Assembly (NCBI RefSeq): GCF_003626595.1
Contig: NZ_RBAK01000015.1
Span: 62,001-126,000 of the forward strand
Reading direction: 5' to 3'
DNA: 64,000 nucleotides
From: Micromonospora endolithica
Lineage (GTDB): Bacteria; Actinomycetota; Actinomycetes; Mycobacteriales; Micromonosporaceae
The translations under genes were made by a program, and so were the position numbers. The notes beneath the pieces are model-generated. The model was not told the origin of the DNA. It worked only from the letters and a program-made list of their open reading frames with translations, and made no database searches. Each line of letters opens with the position of its first letter. The first letter of the stretch is position 1. This document shows positions 59,478-64,000 of this stretch, in pieces.

Positions 59478-61028
59478 TCAGAGCTGGGCCTGGCCGAGGT
59501 CCGCGACGGCGTCGTCGAGGCGGCGGGCGTACGCCTCGCTGATCGCGCCCTCGCCGAGGCGGATCCGGACCTTCTCCCGCAGCCGGTCCACCCGGGCCGG
59601 CACGTCACCGCGCCCGGCACGGGCGGCCTCGGTGAGGTTGCGCAACTCGTTGCGCAGGTCGAGGCCGACGTCGGAGCGGATCTCGCCGTCGTCCAGTCCG
59701 GCGCCGATCAGGCCGTCGAGCCGGTTCGCCGCCGCCACCAGGGTGTCCCCTGTGGATGGTCGGGAGGTGGGCGGGGGTGGCGGGGTGGCGGTACCGGCGG
59801 ACGGCGGCGTGCCGCCCGTCGGGCCGGTGGTGGCGGTGGGCGTCGGGAACGGCTCGGCGGTCGGCAGGGCGTCGCCCCGGTCCGGGTCGTCCCGGCGCAG
59901 ACCGGGCACCAGCAGTGCGGCACCGATCGCCAGCGCCACCAGCACGACCGTCAGCACCAGAACCGGTCGCGGCAGGCGACGTCGGTCCGGTCCGGCGGCC
60001 CCGTCCGGACCTTCACCCGGTGGCCGGCCGGCGGTCTCCGGCGGGGTTGCCCGACCCAGCGTCGCCACCGGACCGGCCGGCACCGCTGTGGTGCCCGCCG
60101 CGTCGGTCGCTGCGGTGCCGGCCGCGTCGGTCGGCGTGGCCCGCGCCGACAGCGGGAGGGTGGCCGTGCGCGTCGTGCAGGTGCGCGGGTCGGCCGGGAG
60201 CAGTTGCTCGCGCAGCGCGGTGGCGACCTGGCGGGCGGTCGGCCGGGCGGCCGGGTCGCGGGACAGGCAGCGCAGGCAGATCCCGGCCACCTCGGGCGGC
60301 AGGCCGGGCACCTCGACCGGTGCCGGCGGCCCGCTCCGGGCGAGCGTCGCGCTCAGCTGTTCCCAGGTGTCCGCCGGGTACGGCACCCGGCCGGTCAGCG
60401 CCTCGTGCAGCAGCACGCCCAGCGAGTAGACGTCGGTGGCCGGCTGCGCCGGCGCGCCGTCGAGCCGCTCCGGCGCCACGTACGCCGGGGTGCCGAAGGT
60501 CTCGCCGTCCTCGTCCTCGTCGGGCGCGCCGATCCGGGTGGCGATGCCGAAGTCGAGGACCTTCGCCCCACCCGGCGTCATCATCACGTTGGACGGGGTG
60601 ATGTCCCGGTGCACGATGCCCAGCCGGTGCGCCGCGGCCAGCGCGTCGGCCACCTGCGCACCGGTCTGCACCGCCTCCGGCCACGGCAACGGGCCCTCGG
60701 TGAGCCGCAGCTCCAGCTCCTCGCCGGCGAGCAGCTCCATCACCACGAACGACATGATGGTGCCGTCGGAGGCGAGCGTCTCGCCGTAGTCGTGCACCGA
60801 GGTCACGTGCGGGTGGACCAGCTTGGCGGCGGACCGGGCCTCGGCGCGGACCATGTCCCGGAAGCGGGCGTCGGCGGCGAGCGACGGTGCGAGCACCTTC
60901 AACGCCACGTTGCGGTCGAGCACCTCGTCCCGGGCCCGCCAGATCACCGACATCCCTCCCGCGCCGATCTGGTCGACGAGCCGGTACCTGTCGGCCAGCA
61001 ACCGGCCGGGACGCAGCGCTGGCTTCAC
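59478..61028 (-). CDS. membrane-anchored Ser/Thr protein kinase
   Basis: Pkn-type Hanks kinase, 516 residues. Gly loop IGAGGMSVIW, Lys44 (VALK), catalytic HRDITPSN (His140-Asp142), DFG 159-161, APE in VAPERLDG; Thr/Ala/Pro-rich juxtamembrane region; TM LVLTVVLVALAIGAALLVPG; then a Thr/Pro linker and a C-terminal extracytoplasmic helical domain (about 425-516). It has no PASTA repeats, so the signal is unknown. GTG 61028; GTG 61037 is also possible. Confidence 0.92.
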   Translation of the reverse strand: MKPALRPGRLLADRYRLVDQIGAGGMSVIWRARDEVLDRNVALKVLAPSLAADARFRDMVRAEARSAAKLVHPHVTSVHDYGETLASDGTIMSFVVMELLAGEELELRLTEGPLPWPEAVQTGAQVADALAAAHRLGIVHRDITPSNVMMTPGGAKVLDFGIATRIGAPDEDEDGETFGTPAYVAPERLDGAPAQPATDVYSLGVLLHEALTGRVPYPADTWEQLSATLARSGPPAPVEVPGLPPEVAGICLRCLSRDPAARPTARQVATALREQLLPADPRTCTTRTATLPLSARATPTDAAGTAATDAAGTTAVPAGPVATLGRATPPETAGRPPGEGPDGAAGPDRRRLPRPVLVLTVVLVALAIGAALLVPGLRRDDPDRGDALPTAEPFPTPTATTGPTGGTPPSAGTATPPPPPTSRPSTGDTLVAAANRLDGLIGAGLDDGEIRSDVGLDLRNELRNLTEAARAGRGDVPARVDRLREKVRIRLGEGAISEAYARRLDDAVADLGQAQL

Positions 61029-61148
61029 GGATCGCACCTGCCTCGGGGTGGGAGCGCTATCAGGTTGCGCGACTGTTTCCGCCGTGTCAACGGCCCCCGG
61101 CCCCACCAGCGAAGCGGTCGGCGGCGTCGCCGTGCCAGGATGAACGGC

Positions 61149-61979
61149 ATGGGGCGGGGACCGGTGGCGTTCGTGCTCGGGGGCGGCGGCGTCCTCGGCG
61201 CGGTCGAGGTGGGCATGCTGCGTGCCCTGTTCCGCGCCGGGATCCGGCCCGACCTGGTGATCGGCACGTCGATCGGCGCGGTCAACGGCGCGCTGGTCGC
61301 CGCCGACCCCACCGAGGCGGTGACCGACCGCCTGGTGCGGCTCTGGGCCTCGCCGGAGGCGAGCGAGGTGTACGGCGACTCGGTGGCCCGGCAGGTGCGG
61401 CGGTTCGCCGCCCGTACCCACCTGCACTCGCCCCGCCCGTTGCGCAGGCTGTTGGAGAACGAGCTGGGCGCGGAGACCACCTTCGCCGACCTGCGGGTGC
61501 CGTTCCGCTGCTGCGCGGCCAACATCGAGCGCGCCGCCGAGCACTGGTTCGACACCGGGCCGCTGGTCCCGGCCGTACTGGCCAGCGCCTCCGTGCCGGG
61601 CCTGCTGCCGCCGGCCCGGATCGGGGACCTGCACTACATCGACGGAGGGATCGTCAACTCGATCCCGATCGGCGAGGCGGTCGCCGTCGGCGCGGAGCGC
61701 ATCTTCGTACTCCAGGTGGGTCGGATCGAGAGGGCGCTGACCCCGCCCAAGCGGCCGTGGGAGATCGCCCAGGTCGCGTTCGAGATCGCCCGCCGGCACC
61801 GGTTCGCCCGGGAGCTGGCCGCGCTGCCCGACGGGGTGGAGGTGCACGTGCTGCCGACCGGTGGCCTGGAACCGCGCGACGACACGCCCTGGGCCTACCG
61901 GGACATGGCGGCGGTGGGCCGCCGGATCAGCCGCGCCTACACCGCCTCCCGGCACTACCTCGCGCAGCTGGACCACTGA
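61149..61979 (+). CDS. patatin-like phospholipase
   Basis: 276 residues with the oxyanion loop GGGGVLGAVEVG, nucleophile Ser41 in GTSIGAVNGA and Asp165 in DGGIVNS, forming a Ser-Asp dyad lipid acyl hydrolase (RssA type). ATG 61149 is 7 nt after CAGGAT (61136-61141); ATG 61140 would overlap that hexamer. Its stop shares a base with the next start (TGATG). Confidence 0.92.
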   Translation: MGRGPVAFVLGGGGVLGAVEVGMLRALFRAGIRPDLVIGTSIGAVNGALVAADPTEAVTDRLVRLWASPEASEVYGDSVARQVRRFAARTHLHSPRPLRRLLENELGAETTFADLRVPFRCCAANIERAAEHWFDTGPLVPAVLASASVPGLLPPARIGDLHYIDGGIVNSIPIGEAVAVGAERIFVLQVGRIERALTPPKRPWEIAQVAFEIARRHRFARELAALPDGVEVHVLPTGGLEPRDDTPWAYRDMAAVGRRISRAYTASRHYLAQLDH

Positions 61980-62995
61980 TGCCGCTGCCTCCACGGTGGC
62001 TGCGTCGGCTGGTCCTCGCCCCCGGGGTGGTGCTGCTCGCCGTGACGGTGGTGACGACCGTCCCGGTGTGGGTGCTGCTGGCGTTGGTCGCCTCCCCGTT
62101 CGTGCCCGGGCACCTGCGACCGCTGCGGGTGCTCTGGCTCGCCGCCGTCTACCTGATCTGGGACGCGGCGGCGCTGCTCGCGCTGTTCGTCCTCTGGGTC
62201 GCCGCCGGTTTCGGCTGGCGGGTACGCTCGCCGGCCTTCCAGCGGGCGCACTACGTGCTGGCCGGCTGGTTCCTGCGGGTGCTGTTCTGGCAGTCCCGGT
62301 GGACGCTGCGGCTGCGCATCGACGTGGTCGGCACCGACCCGGACACCGCGCTGCCCGGACGGCCGGAGCTGGTGCTCTGCCGGCACGCCGGCCCGGGTGA
62401 CTCGTTCATCCTGATCCACGCGCTGGTCAACTGGTTCCGGCGGGAACCGCGGATCGTGCTGAAGGACAGCCTCCAGTGGGATCCGGCGATCGACGTGCTG
62501 CTCAACCGGCTGCCGACCCGTTTCCTCGCGCCGGGTCCGGACGGCAAGGGCTCGGTGACCGAGCAGATCGGGCACCTCGCCACCGGGCTGGACGACGACG
62601 ACGCGTTCGTGATCTTCCCGGAGGGCGGCAACTTCACCCCGAAGCGCCGCGTCCGGGCGATCGCCCGGCTGCGGTCGCGCGGTCTGGAACGCATGGCGCG
62701 GCGTGCCGAACGGATGCGGCACGTGCTCGCCCCGCAGCCCGGTGGGCTGCTCGCCGCCCTGGACGCGGCACCCGACGCCGGGGTCATCTTCGTGGCCCAC
62801 ACCGGGTTGGACAGGCTGCTCACCGTCGCCGACGTGTGGCGTGAGCTGCCGATGGACAAGCGGATCGTGATGCGGTTCTGGTCGGTGCCGCCGGAGGACG
62901 TACCCACCGGCCGGCAGGAGCGCATCGACTGGCTCTTCGACTGGTGGGGTCGGATCGACGAGTGGATCGCGGCCAATCGCCAGAACGCCGCGTAG
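61979..62995 (+). CDS. 1-acylglycerol-3-phosphate acyltransferase-like membrane protein
   Basis: 338 residues. Two to three hydrophobic segments (about 10-40, 52-77), then H-x4-D as HAGPGD (His136, Asp141) and FPEGGNFTPKRR, PlsC-type motifs. Translationally coupled to the patatin lipase, suggesting a deacylation-reacylation pair for phospholipid remodelling. It ends with TAG, which lies inside the cutA promoter. Confidence 0.87.
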   Translation: MPLPPRWLRRLVLAPGVVLLAVTVVTTVPVWVLLALVASPFVPGHLRPLRVLWLAAVYLIWDAAALLALFVLWVAAGFGWRVRSPAFQRAHYVLAGWFLRVLFWQSRWTLRLRIDVVGTDPDTALPGRPELVLCRHAGPGDSFILIHALVNWFRREPRIVLKDSLQWDPAIDVLLNRLPTRFLAPGPDGKGSVTEQIGHLATGLDDDDAFVIFPEGGNFTPKRRVRAIARLRSRGLERMARRAERMRHVLAPQPGGLLAALDAAPDAGVIFVAHTGLDRLLTVADVWRELPMDKRIVMRFWSVPPEDVPTGRQERIDWLFDWWGRIDEWIAANRQNAA

Positions 62996-63004
62996 GGTGC
63001 GGGC

Positions 63005-63325
63005 GTGGACCAGATCTGCGTCGTGACGACGGTGGTGGACGCGCGGTCGGTGGCCGACGTGCTGGCGGCGGCGGCGGTCGCCGGGCGGCTCGCCGCCTGC
63101 GCACAGGTGGGCGGCCAGGTGGACAGCACCTACTGGTGGCAGTCGAACATGGAGACCAGCACCGAGTGGGAGGTGCGGTTCAAGACCGCCCCGGACCGGG
63201 TGGCCGCCCTGGTGGAGCAGATCCGGGCCAACCACCCGTACGAGGTGCCGGAGGTCCTGGTGACCCGGGTGGACAGTGGCAACCCGGACTACACCGCCTG
63301 GGTGCACGAGCACACCCGGGCCTGA
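63005..63325 (+). CDS. cutA: CutA1 divalent-cation tolerance protein
   Basis: 106 residues, normal for the trimeric CutA1 fold: VVTTVVDARSVADVLAAAAV, GRLAACAQ, STYWWQ, EWEVRFKT, HPYEVPEVLVTRV. GTG 63005 is 6 nt after TAGGGT (62993-62998), whose TAG is also the stop codon of the preceding gene. Confidence 0.94.
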   Translation: MDQICVVTTVVDARSVADVLAAAAVAGRLAACAQVGGQVDSTYWWQSNMETSTEWEVRFKTAPDRVAALVEQIRANHPYEVPEVLVTRVDSGNPDYTAWVHEHTRA

Positions 63326-63331
63326 CCCGTT

Positions 63332-63398
63332 CATGATCGGATACGCCTGACCCACTCGACACGCCGGTACGGATGCTGCCCAGCCGTATCCGATCATG
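63332..63398. repeat. 14-bp perfect inverted repeat after cutA
   Basis: CATGATCGGATACG (63332-63345) and CGTATCCGATCATG (63385-63398) are exact reverse complements 39 nt apart, right after the cutA stop. Possible terminator or dispersed repeat; both arms carry ATGATC, as does the repeat at 43736. Confidence 0.8.
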
Positions 63399-63474
63399 CC
63401 CGACCCGAGGGCGCGGCCCCAGCCTAGGTACGCGCACTCTGGTCGGGTGATTCTCGAGGCCCGAGGATGACCGC

Positions 63475-64000
63475 GTGGAGAACTCGGCCTACCCCTGTCC
63501 CGCCTGCGGCGCCCCCGCTGACCTCGGCCGTGGCTGCTCCGGCTGCGGCCGTCCGCCGTACCCGCCCGCGGCCGAGGTGCTTGCTCTCGACCGGGAGATC
63601 GGTGTGTTGACCGGGGAGGTCGAGCGGGCCCGGCGGACGTACGTGGCACTGATCGACCGGTTGAACGCCGCCCGGCGGCACCGCGCGGAGGTGGCCGCCG
63701 CGGTGCGGGCGGAGTTCCCCGCGCCGGTCCCGGTGCCGGTGCGGATTCCGGGCCCGGCGGCGCATGCGGCCCCTGCGCCCCCGCCGGCCGGCTCGGCGGC
63801 GGCCGGCGGCGCGGAGACCTCGACCCGGACCGTGCAGGGCCTGCTGTTCGTCCTCGGGGGACTGTTGCTCGGCACCGCCGCCGTGGTCTTCACGGCGGTG
63901 GCCTGGGCGAGCGTGGGGCTCGCCGGCCGGGCGCTGATCCTGCTCGCCTTCACCGCCCTCTTCCTCGCCGTGCCGCTGCCGCTGCTGCGGCGGAGCCTGC
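63475..64000 (+). CDS. large zinc-ribbon membrane protein, N-terminal part
   Basis: Runs off the right edge (about 175 residues seen). N-terminal double zinc knuckle (CPACG, CSGCG), a coiled-coil segment (about 35-80, LDREIGVLTGEVERARRTY), a Pro/Ala linker, then hydrophobic helices beginning near residue 120 (VQGLLFVLGGLLLGTAAVVF). The pattern fits the very long multi-pass 'SCO7613 C-terminal domain' membrane proteins of actinomycetes. GTG 63475 is 6 nt after GAGGAT. Confidence 0.75.
   Translation, partial: MENSAYPCPACGAPADLGRGCSGCGRPPYPPAAEVLALDREIGVLTGEVERARRTYVALIDRLNAARRHRAEVAAAVRAEFPAPVPVPVRIPGPAAHAAPAPPPAGSAAAGGAETSTRTVQGLLFVLGGLLLGTAAVVFTAVAWASVGLAGRALILLAFTALFLAVPLPLLRRSL

Overview
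The window is a gene-dense, very GC-rich actinobacterial chromosome segment with no plasmid, phage or transposon genes. A multifunctional 2-oxoglutarate dehydrogenase (Kgd), two WhiB-family proteins, a SigR/RsrA pair, Ni-superoxide dismutase with its SodX peptidase, DUF5709 and DUF6104 proteins, ribosomal protein bL37 and many GTG starts point to a Micromonospora-like organism (family Micromonosporaceae). That placement is inference from gene content and style, not a database result.

Layout. 1-458 is the N-terminal part of a sugar-binding lipoprotein. 625-6348 holds purC, glpK, a prs-like gene broken by a single-base frameshift, an RsbW-like ATPase and a LuxR-type two-component pair. 6386-10314 holds a DUF5709 protein, a coupled dehydrogenase/STAS-ATPase pair and a glycosyltransferase. 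10419-19491 holds a membrane protein, hisN, rsgA, aroA, a SRAP-domain DNA-protein crosslink factor, a WhiB protein, sigR-rsrA, bL37, a biotinyl-domain protein and an acetyltransferase. 19511-28000 holds a TetR/MFS pair, a TPR protein, a SIS-domain enzyme, a PdtaS-type kinase and a GT-C membrane enzyme. 28058-31707 is an assimilatory sulfur operon: leader peptide, sirA, Zn-ribbon protein, cysH, chelatase. 31798-35709 holds whiB1, a lipid kinase, a small membrane protein, an RsbW-like protein and the Ni-SOD cluster. 35848-43998 holds malic enzyme, a quinone-oxidoreductase-like protein, two tandem lipoprotein hydrolases, ackA-pta and a DUF6104 protein. 44087-49951 holds kgd and an ABC exporter. 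50144-53391 holds a hypothetical protein, an ornithine-lipid pair (olsB-olsA-like) and a PadR regulator. 53469-64000 holds an OmpR-type two-component system, HtrA, a BON protein, a glycosyltransferase, a Ser/Thr kinase, a patatin/acyltransferase pair, cutA and the start of a large membrane protein.

How it works together. Much of the window is central metabolism plus sensing of redox state, sulfur and the envelope. The SigR/RsrA thiol-stress switch, WhiB Fe-S proteins, Ni-SOD and reductive sulfur assimilation form a redox theme. The two-component system with HtrA, the ornithine-lipid and phospholipid acyltransferases and the glycosyltransferases form an envelope theme.

The most striking non-coding feature is promoter architecture. 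At least 17 genes have a TANNNT or CANNNT hexamer exactly 6-8 nt before the start codon and no Shine-Dalgarno sequence, which predicts leaderless mRNAs. Other notable signals are a SigR-type autoregulatory promoter in front of an N-terminally extended SigR isoform, a Cys-containing leader peptide, a 15-codon ORF coupled to padR, and families of long perfect inverted repeats at gene ends. I found no wholly new multi-gene system. No tRNA, rRNA or CRISPR array is visible.
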